Part shown: piece by piece, positions 43,588 to 55,846 of the stretch | Layout: every line of letters begins with the position of its first letter | Numbering within the stretch: the stretch's first letter is position 1 | Assembly (NCBI GenBank): GCA_003290165.1 | Contig: QNQO01000600.1 | Span: forward strand, 62,001-126,000 | Direction of reading: 5' to 3' | DNA length: 64,000 nucleotides | Origin: Berberis thunbergii | Lineage: Eukaryota; Streptophyta; Magnoliopsida; Ranunculales; Berberidaceae | Position numbers and translations under genes: made by a program | The notes under the pieces: generated by a model | Told to the model about the DNA's origin: nothing | Database searches by the model: none | The model's input: the letters and a program-made list of their open reading frames with translations, nothing else

Positions 43588-45200
43588 GTATTGAGAAACT
43601 CAAATCTTCTGTTCCTTTATCAACACTTATAGTGGAAATTTTTGCTCATGCTCATAAGAAACAAAGCAATCGAATTTGAACAAACCCCGTCCCCTATCCT
43701 ATAATTTTTGGTCAAGGAAGACGCTGTCATTCACATTTGACATCAGACCCCAACAGATTCAATTGGCAAAATAAAATTATAACTTACAATTTAGCCATAG
43801 TTACTAGTTGCTACAATATAATCAAATTATCATTGATAGATAACATTAATCCAACTAGATCTAATAAATCAATCCTCAAATAGCCCCCTTGCTGACAATT
43901 TACACCTCAAGGAATCTTAAAACTGAACTCGATCGTGGCAGTGTAACAGTGAGTCAAGAAACAGTACATGTATGCATTAATGAGATTGATGTGGGAAGAA
44001 AGTATGCCGATGACTGTTAGGATCCACCTTAGCTGAGCTGTAAGTGAAAAGGCCTAAACCAAACGTAATTAGGTATCAGACCAGCATTATCAACTGAATG
44101 AATCAACATACTCCAGAGACTTTCTCTTGACATATTCAACTCATTCATCACCAAACCTTTCCTCGCACTTGTTATATCTTTAGAACGTAACCTGAATATA
44201 CAAAATACTGTGCAAGTTATTAAGTAAAAATCGACAGATAAAACAAATATATATAAAGCAAATTGAATACACCTAATGGTAGGGTTGTTCAAAAAATCGA
44301 TTGAATCGACCAAACTGGGTTTTTTGGTTCGGTTATCTTTTTAGTCTTTTCGGTTTTGGTTTGTTAAAGTTGGAAATGACCAGATCAGTTCAACTTTTGG
44401 TTTCTTATAAATTAAAACCTTGTGGAACCGAATCGAAATCACCATTTAATCTCATAGCAAATCCTAACCTTTTATTGTGAAATCCAATGATTAAATATTG
44501 ATGAGTTTAAATCATGAGTTGACATGTGAGTAATATACGCACCTTTTTATTTTTCCATGGTAGTCAATGTCCTAAAGTATTATTCAAATTAAGTTATTAC
44601 AATAACTAGCAACTTCGAGTATTAGACTATGTATTTCATACTTTTAGGAGTTTTTTCTTTCCAGGAAAGAGTTTCTTGAGTTTCACCTATCAGCAAATAC
44701 AAGACTCGATTGAGATTGGATCTACTTCTTTAGGCTCTCTGCAGTGTCTTCTACATCTCATTTTGCTCTCGTTGTCTTTTCCATCTTTTTATTTTAAATC
44801 TGGTTACTTCACTAATCTATTTCATCTCTCTCTTTGATCTTTTTTAATTTTTGTTTTTCATCAAATGCTCATTCACTTATCTGATTTCCTCTGATTTCTG
44901 GTCTTTCTTACTTCACTTTGGTTTCCTGGTCTTTTTTCTGTGCATTTCTCTTTTTCTCTTCGGCTTACTTCTCTTCTAGCATACAACATGGCTCTCTGGT
45001 TTCTTATTTGCTAATGGTTCAGCTTCATCTTTGTATTTTCAGGTCTCCAACGAGTGCGGACAGAGACGAAGTTGCTATTGTCTCATGCCTTCCACCATAG
45101 TTACACTTTGCTACTTCTCGACTATTAGCCAAACATTCCTTCCTCTTACCAACCTCTAAGCCTACACATTTAAATTATTCCTCATTTTTCAACTCTTGAC
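43588..45200. other. Intergenic sequence, with one possible exon
   Basis: A/T-rich, mostly unrecognised. On the minus strand at about 44206-44029 an acceptor TATATTCAG is followed by an open stretch (SARKGLVMNELNMSRESLW, SVDNAGLIPNYVWF) that looks like coding sequence, but I cannot assign it to a family. A run of TTTTTTGGTTCGGTT-type sequence lies at 44320-44380. The T/C-rich region at 44730-45100 may be the 5' leader of the LINE that follows. Confidence 0.4.
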
Positions 45201-45218
45201 ATCAACCCACAATTTTAA

Positions 45219-46805
45219 ATGCCTCATTATAACCTCTCTTACATTCGTTCCCGCCCCTCCCTCATAATCATTTCTTCTCTCTTAATCCCCATTAATTTTC
45301 TGCATACACTTCTTCTCAATTTGACATCGCTCTGCTCGCGATTTTGTTTGATTACATCCCTCTTCCAACCTCATTATTGCTTTAGAGCTTTGCAAATGGA
45401 CTCAAATACTAACATCAGAGTTTCGCAATCAAACCAACCTGAAGCTCATCAATTGAACTCTTCTAACAATGTTGGCTCAGCTATCTCCGCCCTCAGTCCC
45501 ACTCACAACCAGACTCACACTCAGCTTCAATGTCTCATTTTCCATCCTCTACAGATCTTCCACAACATTACTCCTCATCCTGCACCCGACAGCCCCCGTT
45601 CGGTTCTATTTCCTCCTTCTCTTATTTTTTCGGATCATTCCTCATCTTCAATCCACTCAACCTCATCAAGCATGCACCCCTCTCCTAATGTTAATCCCTC
45701 CAACAGAATGGCTACTACTCCATCTCCCTCTACTCGGACTGAGAACATTCATTCTATCATATCCCAGCTGAGCACTCAACTAGAACAATCTTTAATCCTT
45801 CCTGAACCTAGTTTTGTGCTTCAAGCTAATGAGGGTCATGAAGATCCGGCTTTACGGACTGTAGCAAAATACTTCCATGACAAACAGCTGAGCCCAGAGG
45901 TTTTTGCGAAGCACATGCTACCTCAATGGGAACCTGGACACACGGTTCACTTCGAACTGCTAGAGGGACACCATGATCCCAAATATATCTATTATTTAGT
46001 TAATTTCACCAGTTTGGAGGACAAAGACAGAGCCTTGGTCACTATTTGGTTGGCTTGTTTCAGTCAAGGATTGGACACCGGAATACACCTTTTGCAATTT
46101 CGATTGGTTTCCCTGTTGGATTCGAATTCACGAGTTTCCTTTGTAGAAACTCTTATTGCCGAATGTAGAAGCTTTGGCTAACTGTATTGGACCTGTGATG
46201 GAGGTAGATCACATTGCTTTGAATCAAATCTCAATTCCATGGATAAGGTTCAAGGTTTGGTTAAATGCGTCTAAACCTCTTCCTAGTAAGATGGGAACTT
46301 CATTTGGAATCATAGATGGCAGGACTTTTCTTGTCAAATTTTGTTACGAGGACGTCCCCAACTTCTACTTTTGTTGTGGCATGATGGGCCACAAAGTGGG
46401 GAATAGATGTCCAGTCATTATTCAAGCAGAGAGAGCTTTGTACATGGCCAAACTCACCCAGGAAATGATCAGTCGTCTTTTATCCTTTGGTCCACAATCC
46501 AAAATCAAACACCGTCAAGCGCTTCGGTCTAGTATGGCTATTTCCATTGGTAAGCAACAGTTTCTTTTTCTTCGGGAATTACAGGCTTTCATGGAATTAA
46601 TTCAATTCTGGGCGATGAAGTGGCACCGATAGTTACATCTTCTCCTCCTGCTCATCAAGCTCAGACTCCATTACCACCTCATGGTTCAAACCAGGTTTTG
46701 GCTCCAAATAATGTGCGCCATATTGATCTTGTAGTAAATAAAGGAGCCATTGCAATTGCAGGAAATACTAGGCCTACTAAAGGCACAAAAAAAAGGGAAA
46801 GTTGA
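45219..46805 (+). pseudogene. LINE ORF1 (another family), plus strand, 3' truncated
   Basis: 45219-46181 with a likely start at 45396 (MDSNTNIRVSQSNQ), serine-rich, then a DUF4283-like part (LRTVAKYFHDKQLSPEVFAK, NFTSLEDKDRALVTIW). A frame change leads to 46156-46632 (ISIPWIRFKVWLNASKPL, VKFCYEDVPNFYFCCGMMGH, then KVGNRCP). In the zinc knuckle the first Cys appears as Tyr. A tail runs to 46805. No ORF2 follows: a MITE lies at 46857 and Gypsy copy 2 from about 47140, so the LINE was truncated or cut off. Confidence 0.75.
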
Positions 46806-46856
46806 AAATTGTCATAGGCCATGTACCTCCATTTAATATTTGTACCTCTTTTAAAG

Positions 46857-47041
46857 CAGAAATTCTAAATGGCCTGGGTTTTTAGCCTGGGTTGACTGCC
46901 TGGGGGGCGAATTTACACCTTTGCCCCCTCTCTTTAACAACCTTTTTGAAAAAAATGTTTAAAAAGGAGGGGGCAAAAGTGTAAATTCACCCACCCAGGC
47001 AGTCAACCCAGGCTGGAAACCCAGGCCAGCTAGAAAAGCTC
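46857..47041. mobile_element. Foldback MITE with perfect 9-bp target duplication
   Basis: 185 bp flanked by CTTTTAAAG at 46848-46856 and 47042-47050. The arms pair over most of their length: TGGCCTGGGTTTTTAGCCTG, GGTTGACTGCCTGG and GGGGGCAAAxGTGTAAATTC have inverted partners on the other side. A 9-bp duplication is typical of Mutator-like elements. It shares CAGAAATTCTA ends and the GGCAAAAGTGTAAA core with the MITE at 18028-18193. Confidence 0.85.
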
Positions 47042-47439
47042 CTTTTAAAGATATCTTATGATAAGTACATCGATTATAAGTATATAATAATAATTAAAAG
47101 AAAAAGTGGTATTGGAATCATTTGATCTATATGTACGACCACGAGAGGAACCTCCTCAAACCCCCGCGCCGGTGGCGGCCGCAGCAGACCCAAGGGTTGA
47201 CCTACTTTTAACATAGATTCAATAAATTGCGAAATGTTAGAGGCTCTCAAACAGCGGAATCCTCTACCTTCAGAGGGAGACCATGAGCAGTGAAGGCCCG
47301 ATCTCTAGAAAGTTCCAGATAACATGTTCAGGAGAGTCACACTACCCCAGCAACTTCTCAATGGACAAGAAGTGGAGGCGCGACAAATAGACGTGTTTTT
47401 TAGTCTTACGGTCCCTTCGCAACAGGGCCACAAACCCAG

Positions 47440-48320
47440 ACGTGTTGTTTAGTCTCACGGTCCCTCCGTTCATAGATCACATAATGAACGAATCACTGCC
47501 AAAGAAATACACACCACTGAAGTTGGAGTTTTACGACGGGACAGGAGACCCGTCCGATCACTTGCGACACTTTCAGCACGTTATGGCACTCAAGGAAGGG
47601 TTTGATGCAATAATGTGTCGATCATTCTCTAAGTCTTGAAACGTCAGCACTGATGTGGCTCCACAACCTTCCTCTGAAATCCATCGATTCATTCTGGACG
47701 TTGGCATTGGCATTCCTCACACGCTTCATGGGCAGCCAATGACTCAGGAGTGGCCCACATTATCTATTGACCGTAAAGCAAAACCAGAACGAGATGTTGA
47801 GGGAATACGTCACTCGTTTTAATGATGAATTTACCCTCATTGACGGTTGTAGTGGTGACACCGCCGTCACGACTTTCACTTCAGGTATGAAAAGTGGCAA
47901 GCTTTATGACTTCCTTACCCTGGACTCCCCAATCACTATGACAAACTTGCTTAGAGATGCCCAGAGATACAACACGCTGGACAAAATGTTGGCCGCCAAG
48001 AGAAAAGCGAGTCCGAGAAGAAACCATCTGTTCCAAAAGACAGGAAAAATAGGAAGAATAAAGAGGATGGTGACAGTAACAAGAAGAAGCGCACAGATAA
48101 CAAGACCTATTCGGGTCACACCAGGAAAGACAAGGCCTCAAATTAAGTCGGATCCAGGTCTGTCACTCCTCTCAGTACCAATCTGTCCAACATCTTAGAT
48201 TCCATCAAGGATTGGGAAAAGCTGAAATGGCCGCCTAAGCAATGAGAAGACCTCGCTCGGCGTGACAACAACAAAAATTGTGCATACCACAAGGAAAAAA
48301 GACATGATACTTAGGATTGT
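47440..48320 (+). pseudogene. gag: gag gene of Gypsy copy 2, broken
   Basis: PFIDHIMNESLPKKYTPLKL and FYDGTGDPSDHLRHFQHVM (47442-47639), then an alternate frame and 47767-48198 (QNEMLREYVTRFNDEFTLID, GKLYDFLTLDSPITMTNLL). A knuckle-like remnant (CAYHKEKRHD) lies near 48280. It is more conserved in the middle than copy 1 but interrupted by stops. Confidence 0.82.
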
Positions 48321-48679
48321 AGAAACTTCAGAAGATAAGTCAAGTACTAGATCAAGAAAGACAAACTCAACGAGTTTCTAGGCTCGGATAGGAGGCAATG
48401 CCAAGTACAAGAAAGAGCAGGCGTTGTCAAGGAGATTGAAATGGAAGCTTCTTGCATCATTTACGTCCTCCACGGAGTCGGTTCCTAAAGAGGGCACTCA
48501 AACAAGTCTCGCAAGAGGATACTAACCAAGATGCCGACACCATTTCAGTATGAGGACCGACAAGTGCAGCACGCACAAGTTCACTGCCCAATCCCATCAT
48601 TGAAATTCAAGGACAGGGATCTCCATGGGATACATTCTCGTCATAATGACGCTTTGGTCATCTCTGTCCTTATCACTAA

Positions 48680-49130
48680 ATGGGAGGTAAATAAAGCCTT
48701 GGGGACACTGGAAGCTCACTAAATGTTCTATTCCTTGGTGCATTTCAAAACATGTAGCTATAGGAGAAAGACCTAACGTCTGCCACCAACCATGTGGTTG
48801 GATTCAGTGGAGAGAAGTGTTTCCCTATCGGGAACATCAATCTAATGGTGATGGTAGGAGAGCAACAGTTACGGAAGTACCTTGTGCAATAGTTCATGGT
48901 ACTTGACGCCTCGTCCACTTACAACATTATTATGGGAAGGTCGTGGCTTCATCATATGGAAACAGTGGTATACACCGTGCACCAATGCCTAAAATATACT
49001 GCTAACCACACCTAAGGGACTATCCAAGGAGATCAACTAGCAGCAAGAGACTGCCATTATGCAGCCCTGAAGCAGCTGAATTGTTGCCAGTTACAGCTCG
49101 GGCCGACAAAACCAACATGTCAGGCATCAG
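48680..49130 (+). pseudogene. Protease remnant of Gypsy copy 2
   Basis: A TLEAH-type change stands where DTGSS is expected (about 48705-48720), then codons for STYNIIMGRSWLHHMETVVY, QCLKYTANHT and HYAALKQL near 48910-49080 in changing frames. These match the C-terminal protease block of copy 1. It is inactive. Confidence 0.65.
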
Positions 49131-50640
49131 GCCTAGATAAAAAAAGAGAATCACTCTATTAGGGTGGAGGAGCTAGGATAACCAAGGTACAGCTATGCGG
49201 AGATCCAGAAGTCAAAGCTAGCAACACAATCTAGACTAATAAAAAGCTAAGTAACGATACTTAAGCTAACGGGAACCAACTCCAAGAGTTGTTAATTAGC
49301 AAGGAACTGCCCGCCAACACGAAGTCCATTATTCAATGACTTCGTTAGCTTTAACCATGCAATCCGAGCCAAAACCATTTGAGTTTCCTTCAAGGTCGAA
49401 TTAGCTCAGTCTCCGCTCGGAGTTAAATTATTTGTTGCTTTCATTTCATTTCTTGTTTTTTGTTTGTTCACTTCAATTTAGAAGAGTTGTTCGTGCGAGA
49501 CACATTCCAAAAATGAAACAGATCTCATTGATTGCAATGAGAGCTATTACAAAGCTTGTTGACCAACTAGTACATCGGTTTATACACTACAAGTTTTTAA
49601 GTACAATGAAAGCATCTATCTGTTGAAACAAGGGTAAAAACTCCAATTTGTTAATCTGCCTCCAGAAGATAAGGTGGCCAAAGTAAAGTGTCCACGACAG
49701 AAGACGAAGGAACACACTCAATTCATTGCTCCGTCAAATCAGCTCACAGGGATGATTCAAAGGTGGCAACATGAGCCTCGAAACGAAACGTAGATGTCTT
49801 CAACCCGCCAGACTACACTATGGAAAGGGACGAAAACTTGAGCAGAATGAGGAAAAAGGAGGATGACCCTAAAGATTGAAGTGTTTGAAATGCAACCAAG
49901 CTAACGTGACTGGAAATAAGGTTGCATTCATCAGAATTCCGCTACGCCAACCTGCCTTCCGGTTTGGGAGTCACGCGTGAAACCTGGAGCGAATTAATGC
50001 CACAAACTAGTTGTTGGTATTATCACCCAACAGTAGTGGCAAATGGGAACTCAGGAATCGCAGAAGGTGGAAGACAGACTTGTCCCCTAAGGAACAGTCC
50101 GTACTTTTACAAAATATAATAAAATATTACAAGATCCCATGGGATCAATTAGGTGCCCACCCAGATCAGGCAACACCGCATAATAGCAAGTTTTATCAAG
50201 ACTCATCGGTGTAAATGTTAGAACATTCGAAGACTCCACTGAGGAATATCTTCCTTCAGCCTTTGGAAAACCCAAAGCAAACTCTATTGAAAAATGCATT
50301 TGATTAACATGCTTTATTATTCTCATTGCATTGCTTGAACGCATAATAGCCAACCTATATGTAGGCAAAATGGTTCACGAAAAGGCGTCAACAAGCAGTT
50401 ACTTCCGCATTAAATTTTGTACGGGAAATTGGAAAAACTAGTTGCAACTGCACAAGTCCACATCTTTCTAATTAATGACCTCGCAACAGCAGGAGCACGC
50501 CTAAAAAATGTTATCATTAAATCCAAGGCATTAGCTCCACTATTATTTCGCTGTTGTTTATTAAAGTTGGTCAATCTATTATTGGTCCAATAAATTAATC
50601 CAACATTGCAGTCAGACTGCCATAAGAGCTAAGTAAATCA
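49131..50640. other. Pol-less middle of Gypsy copy 2
   Basis: No RT, RNase H or integrase motifs. The part at about 50090-50290 is similar to copy 1 at about 12290-12490. The rest is unrecognised. A pyrimidine-rich segment lies at 49436-49475. Confidence 0.55.
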
Positions 50641-50819
50641 GGACACCCAAGTCGGACTTACACGCCCAAAATCTTACATGTGAACTAAGTAACTCAGGAC
50701 ACCCAAGTCAGACTTACATGCCCAAAATCTTATTCTGAGCAAAGCTTAGTCAGCTCTGACTGATTACAATAGCTTTTGGTCCGCTCTAACACCTAGCCCG
50801 CCAAAAGCATACGACGATG

Positions 50820-51720
50820 GGTTAGAAAGTGGGAGTTTAGTCAGTGTTTGTAATACCTAACAACGATGGCTTGCCAGGGACCATTGTCTAACTATAGATA
50901 ATGGTCGTCAAACCTAACCAAAGATTAGTCAGTTTCGATCTATGACGATAGCCTCTGGTGCGCTCTAACACCATGTCCATTAAATTTAACGGGTCTCAAC
51001 GGTTTAGAGAGTGGCAGCTTAGTCAGTGCTCTAATGCTTGATCGAGACAGCTTGCTAGGGATCATTGTCCAAACATGGAAAATAGAGATCGAACCCGACC
51101 GAAGTGTAGTTGGTAACAATCGACGACAATGGCTTCTGGTCTGTCCAAAACCTAGTCCGCAAATAATGAATTCTAATGGCCTAGAAAGCCGGAGTTTAGT
51201 CAGCACTTTCGATGCCTGATTAAGATGACTTGTGAGGGGTCACTACTCATACATAGATAGTGATCGTCGAACCCCAACCAAAGCTTAGGCAATGGCCGTT
51301 GATGATGATGATTTTGGTCTGCTTGAAGCCTAGTTCGTTGCGCGGGGATTCCGACTTCCTAGAAAGTGGAGCTTAGTCAGTGCTCAGGTAGCCTGGTGAA
51401 GATGGCTTGCCAGGGATCATTGGCCAACTACTAACAATAATCGCCGAACCCCCGCCAAAGTTTAGTTAGAATGACTAACAATGATAACTTCTAACTCCTT
51501 CCAATTCCTAGTCCGCCATGAATGGATCAAGATGGGTTGGAAATTGGGAGTCTAGTCAATGCCCTCAACACTTGATCAAGATGGTTTGCCAGATGATCAC
51601 AAATACCTGACTCTGGTTCTGTCAGTCATAACTGGCGATAACAACCCATGGTCTAATTAGGCCTATTCTACGAATAACAAATAAGGACGAGTCAAAAGTC
51701 AAGTTAGAGTTCTGAAAACT
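50820..51720 (+). repeat. Tandem repeat, about 178-bp unit, in Gypsy copy 2
   Basis: The landmark GTGGGAGTTTAGTCAGTG recurs (diverged) at about 50829, 51011, 51188, 51366 and 51544, giving spacings of 182, 177, 178 and 178. GATGGCTTGCCAGGGACCAT blocks follow each. Shared words (GTGGGAG, TAGTCAGT, GCTTGCCAG or GCTCGCCAC) show relationship to the 128-bp repeat of copy 1, but the unit is about 50 bp longer. A shorter unit (AGTCxGACTTACAxGCCCAA) is repeated at 50640-50740. Confidence 0.82.
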
Positions 51721-52269
51721 CGACCCAGACAACTCGTAAGGAATACTGTCCAATCATCTACAAGGGTGCAAATGCTAGGACCACAATCTAACTAATACGC
51801 TTATAACAACAATTGCTAGTCCATTAGACAGCCAAGCCGCCAAACAGAGGGTGTATTGCACTCTCTGGTCTCTAAAAGGGAGTTTGACCAGAATTGCACA
51901 AATTATTGCAACATAGAAAGTCAGAGCTCTCAACAACGAATCAATCATGAAGCTTCCTAGCCTAGGAAAGCTTCTCGTCTAACAATTAATGTCAAAATAA
52001 GACAAAGCAGGTAAAAGCTAGCAAAAAAAAGCAAAGAAAAAAAACAAGTGCAAAGTATTATTCAATTGCAAACTGGAAAGAAAAATACAAGATTTACCCT
52101 TCATCAGGAGTAGAGTCGGATACAACAGAACTAGACTTAGAAGGGGGAGAAGTAGGAGACACATATGTAGGTGTTACCTCTTGATCCCCCTTATCAGGGT
52201 CGCCTTCTTCTTCAGACAAATTGGAGGTCGTTCTAAACACTACATATGCAATCTCTTTATAATAGGAAA

Positions 52270-54642
52270 GATCTCAGTCATGATGTTCCTCCTTCAACAG
52301 ATGCAACAGTTTCAGCCTTCCATGCACGACTCTATTGAATTCAAACATGCCCTTGTGAAGTTTTTTCTCGCACCCTCTTGATTCAACAAGTTCCTGCTTC
52401 AGTCGCTCCAGCTTGCCCAACAACATTTTATTCTTGGATTGCTCAGCACCCAGCTTATCATTGAGGATATTCAACTCACTTTGCACCAGAAGGAATTGCT
52501 CTTCTTGATCCCATATTTGAACTCTTGATATTGAACTCAATGTCGGCCTCCAACTATGACATTGGACAATCCATTTGGACTCCTTCTTGATCCCATCAGC
52601 ATGCAGAACTTGCAGTTGATCCTACACTCCAGCTAAGGTCCCATGGGCAAGCTGCAAGTCACGATGGACAAGGTTCAATTCATTCTCAAATCGATCCCTC
52701 ACAGATACTGCCCCAACCAAGTCGCACTCAAGCGCCTCAAAGCCAAACTTCTGAGCCTATCACCTAATGGAATAGGACTCCGCTCCAATATTTGAGAAAG
52801 CTTCAAGTTGATTCTTCCACGACTCAATCTCACAGAGAGTGTCAGAGTATGACTTCTGCAAGTTTACAAAGACTCGTTCCATGGTATACACTCTCTCACG
52901 AGCGATCTCGACTTCAATTCCAGATGTGAGCACTTGATTCAGATATGACGTCCTCAGCACAAGATGTTTCTTCCCTTCATCTAAACGCCCTCCTAGCGTC
53001 TCTCCTACTAGCTCCGTAGCGCAGTTCGCTAGCCAGTCATTCCACCTGCTGATGTGCTTTCATGTAACATAAAAGATGTCAACCTTTTCATGCCAAGCTT
53101 TGTTTTTCATCCTTATGACATCTGGAGCAAACAAACTTATTCACGCATCTGGATGAAGATCATTCGGGACCAGAATCACCCGAGCATCACCCTTGGCCTT
53201 CTTTTCTGCATCAGGGCCATCATCAACAATTTTCCCTTTACTTGCAACAACTGGCTCTCTTTCACGCGCTGATCCAGAAACAAATGACAGGGAAGAGGGA
53301 AAAAAATTATTCGTTGGACCTGTCGTTAGTTGAATATGGAGACGGGAACGAGATGAAGCACATTATGGGCGATAAAAGGGGGACCCTTCACCATGATGCC
53401 GACGATCGGACAACTCTTCAATAGGTTCACGATCCAAAGAAAAGTGGATTTCAAAGTCTTTTATTGAAAAATGACAAACATCTGAAACTTCCATGCCTAC
53501 TTGCAGCAGTATTTTATTCAGAAACTTTGCCTGCTTGGTGCTCAATTTGGTCACATCTTCCACACCAACCATTTGCAGATACTCCCTCTCCAAGTCAGGA
53601 AGGGGAATAGGGGCCACGACTTAAGCATCACGCCCCTTAGAAACAACAGTCTCATCAGGCTCCCGCTTGACAACATCACGTCCTTCAAACAAGGCCAGAA
53701 TACTGCGGACGGACCTAGACAAAGCACAAAATCTCTTTGGATGCACAGGAAATGGAAGCGCCTCATCTCTATCTACCCTCCTCGAAGGGTTTGGAACCCT
53801 GATCTTTGGAAGTTTCCTCTTCCTCGAAGCAGATACACCTTCGAGCTTTGGATACTTAAACTGAAAAGGAGTGGGAACCACGTGCTAATGAGCCCACGGT
53901 CTGTTGCACTCAACATTACAAGACTTAAGGACATTTTCTACCTCTAGACGAGGCATGTCAAGAAATGCATCCAAAGTTGCTTTATCTTTAGCAGAAAGCG
54001 GCGAAGTTGAAAATCTCCCTGGAAAAACCACAACAGGTCAATCTAATATGCAGTTAACACAGACCGAAAAAGAAGTCAACTTACTCAATGGTCTAAATTC
54101 ACGCTCGACTGGATTACTAGCAAGCTCAAAGTACGCCGAGTTCGTAAAAGCCATAAAACAAAACTTCTGCCATGATTTAAAATCATCAGGCAGTTTGCCA
54201 AAGCAGTGTGGCAACGTCAGGACCCACACAACGTGCTTACTTATCCGAGGAGAAATGAGCAATTGCATCGCCCTCGGAGACACTAGGACACTAACGTCCT
54301 TAGCCCTAATCAAAATGGCAATCAAAGTCCTATACCCGTTTGGCACAAATTGAGCGGGTGCAATGCCGAGGTATGTCAGGAACTGCCAGATCTCCTTGAT
54401 AATAGAAAAGTGGACACCCGATTGAAGCATACCTTGGTGAAAACAGATAAACCCCTCAGGATGATAAAATGGCGTAAGATCCGTTCCCAGAGTACAAAGC
54501 ACCAGATCATCAGAAATCTTGTATGTCTTATAGAGGACTTATAGATTAGATTCAGAGAGCAATCTCTCCTCAAAAAACTTGTGGCCCTTAGTGAACAGTT
54601 CATCAGAAAGCTGATTCCAGCCCGCCATGAAAGAAAGTACAA
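52270..54642 (-). pseudogene. Antisense gene of Gypsy copy 2 (coiled-coil protein)
   Basis: Pieces from the right: about 54629-54502 (N-terminal, LFTKGHKFFEERLLSE), 54502-54038 (PEGFICFHQGMLQSGVHFSI, IAPAQFVPNGYRTLIAILIR, LPHCFGKLPDDFKSWQKF), 53881-53621 (KLEGVSASRKRKLPKIRV, basic), 53617-53363 (LPDLEREYLQMVGVEDVTKL), 52960-52760 (EIARERVYTMERVFVNLQ) and 52540-52274 (helical, LNDKLGAEQSKNKMLLGKLE). It is the best preserved copy of this gene in the window. An N-terminal globular part, basic linker and C-terminal coiled coil can be seen. Function unknown. Confidence 0.68.
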
Positions 54643-54900
54643 GCTTTCGAATACGAAGGTTAAGCAAAGTCAAAAACACAAAAGTCAATGTGGCAAAACA
54701 AAATCTCTGAGATCGAAAGAGTAAAGGGGCTATTCTCCACGGATAGGAGATCTATATAGACAATTGAACTACCTCCTTTGTTGCTTTCAAGCTGGTGCAC
54801 GCTCAATTAATGTAATTCGTTGCTTGTGGAAACAACTCAGACTCAATCATTATGATTGTACAAGTGCTTCATGAAATGACCTAGAGGAACGCTGCTCACT

Positions 54901-54917
54901 AACTCGGAGGGAGTAGC
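54901..54917 (+). other. Polypurine tract of Gypsy copy 2
   Basis: AACTCGGAGGGAGTAGC, immediately before the 3' LTR. Confidence 0.7.
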
Positions 54918-55597
54918 TGATGATACATCAAACCGTCCTCTGATCAGCACGTACACGTTCATGATAATCTCATCAATAGAACAAAGCGTGCCAATTGCAT
55001 GCTCAATCTAGCGAGGCCCAAACAATGCTAAGCCCATTATTAGCAAGATCCAGACAGTCAAGTCCGAGTTGCAATGAGGCATTAAGCCCACACATCACAC
55101 GATCAGGCCCAGTACTCGTAAGACCTCTAAGGCAAGTATCTAAGAGATTTACCAGAGACTAGCAGGCCAGCAACACACTGGATCTGACTAGAAAACGTAT
55201 ATTAGAATATAAGTCGAGCAAGGAAATTTCCTTGCATGGACAATACTCAGAAAGGGAAACCTCTCCCGCAGATCTAGGAGCACGAGTCGTGTAGGGAAAC
55301 TATCCCACATGGACAGCTACCAATTAGGAAAGGATCTCGAGCAAGATCTTTTTCCCTAAACTATGCCACCAAAGGCCTAGCCGAACAAGGACTCCTACAT
55401 TATAAAAGGGAGATAAGGTCGATGAACTTAAGGTACGCTACAAAATCCCAGTTTACAGTTTTAAGCCTCTCCTAAGCCATATCTAACTTAAGCATCGCAG
55501 TGCCATCGACCGCCACACGATGGTCATTGGCTCATGTTTGCTACCTGTGCAGGTCTACTTAAGCAACAAAGAATGAGAAAAGGAATATACTACATCA
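54918..55597 (+). repeat. 3' LTR of Gypsy copy 2
   Basis: 680 bp, TGATGATACATCAAACC...ATACTACATCA. It is related to, but clearly diverged from, the LTRs of copies 1 and 3. It contains ATTATAAAAGGGAG as the TATA region. Confidence 0.88.
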
Positions 55598-55639
55598 AGT
55601 AACCAAATACCTGAGAAATATTTTTGACGACACGCCAAA

Positions 55640-55846
55640 TATACAATTTTATGGATTCAGTTTCATGTTGTATTGTCTGATTATATTAAAAGTACACTTC
55701 AGATGGCTCATATGGTATTCGCGTTCCTCACTTTTTACTAACATTTCGTCGATGTAGACCTCCATGGTTTTTCCTATCTCAGCCTGGAACATCTCCTCCA
55801 CTAGTATATGATATGTTTTCCTAATGTTTTTTAGTTCGAACGACAT
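55640..55846 (-). pseudogene. Reverse transcriptase fragment of the minus-strand Gypsy relic
   Basis: MSFELKNIRKTYHILVEEMF, GKTMEVYIDEMLVKS and FNIIRQYNMKLNP match the RT core of plant Gypsy elements. The catalytic YVDD/YIDD box reads YIDE, a loss of one active-site Asp. At its left it ends near the LTR of Gypsy copy 2. Confidence 0.88.

Larger units (their letters stand above)
47140..55597 (+). mobile_element. Gypsy retrotransposon copy 2, 5'-truncated
   Basis: It has the same order as copy 1 (gag, protease, pol-less middle, tandem repeats, antisense gene, polypurine tract, 3' LTR), but the 5' LTR and primer site are missing. Homology to copy 1 begins near 47140, at the segment matching about 9630. 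The 3' LTR is at 54918-55597. Since pol is missing here as well, the pol-less structure is a family trait and not a single deletion. No target duplication can be tested. Confidence 0.85.

Noticed and set aside
50087..50368. Minus-strand open frame similar to the one at 12186-12494
   Set aside because: The similarity is real but reflects conserved Gypsy DNA. The translations share no recognised domain and both are short, so I did not call a gene.
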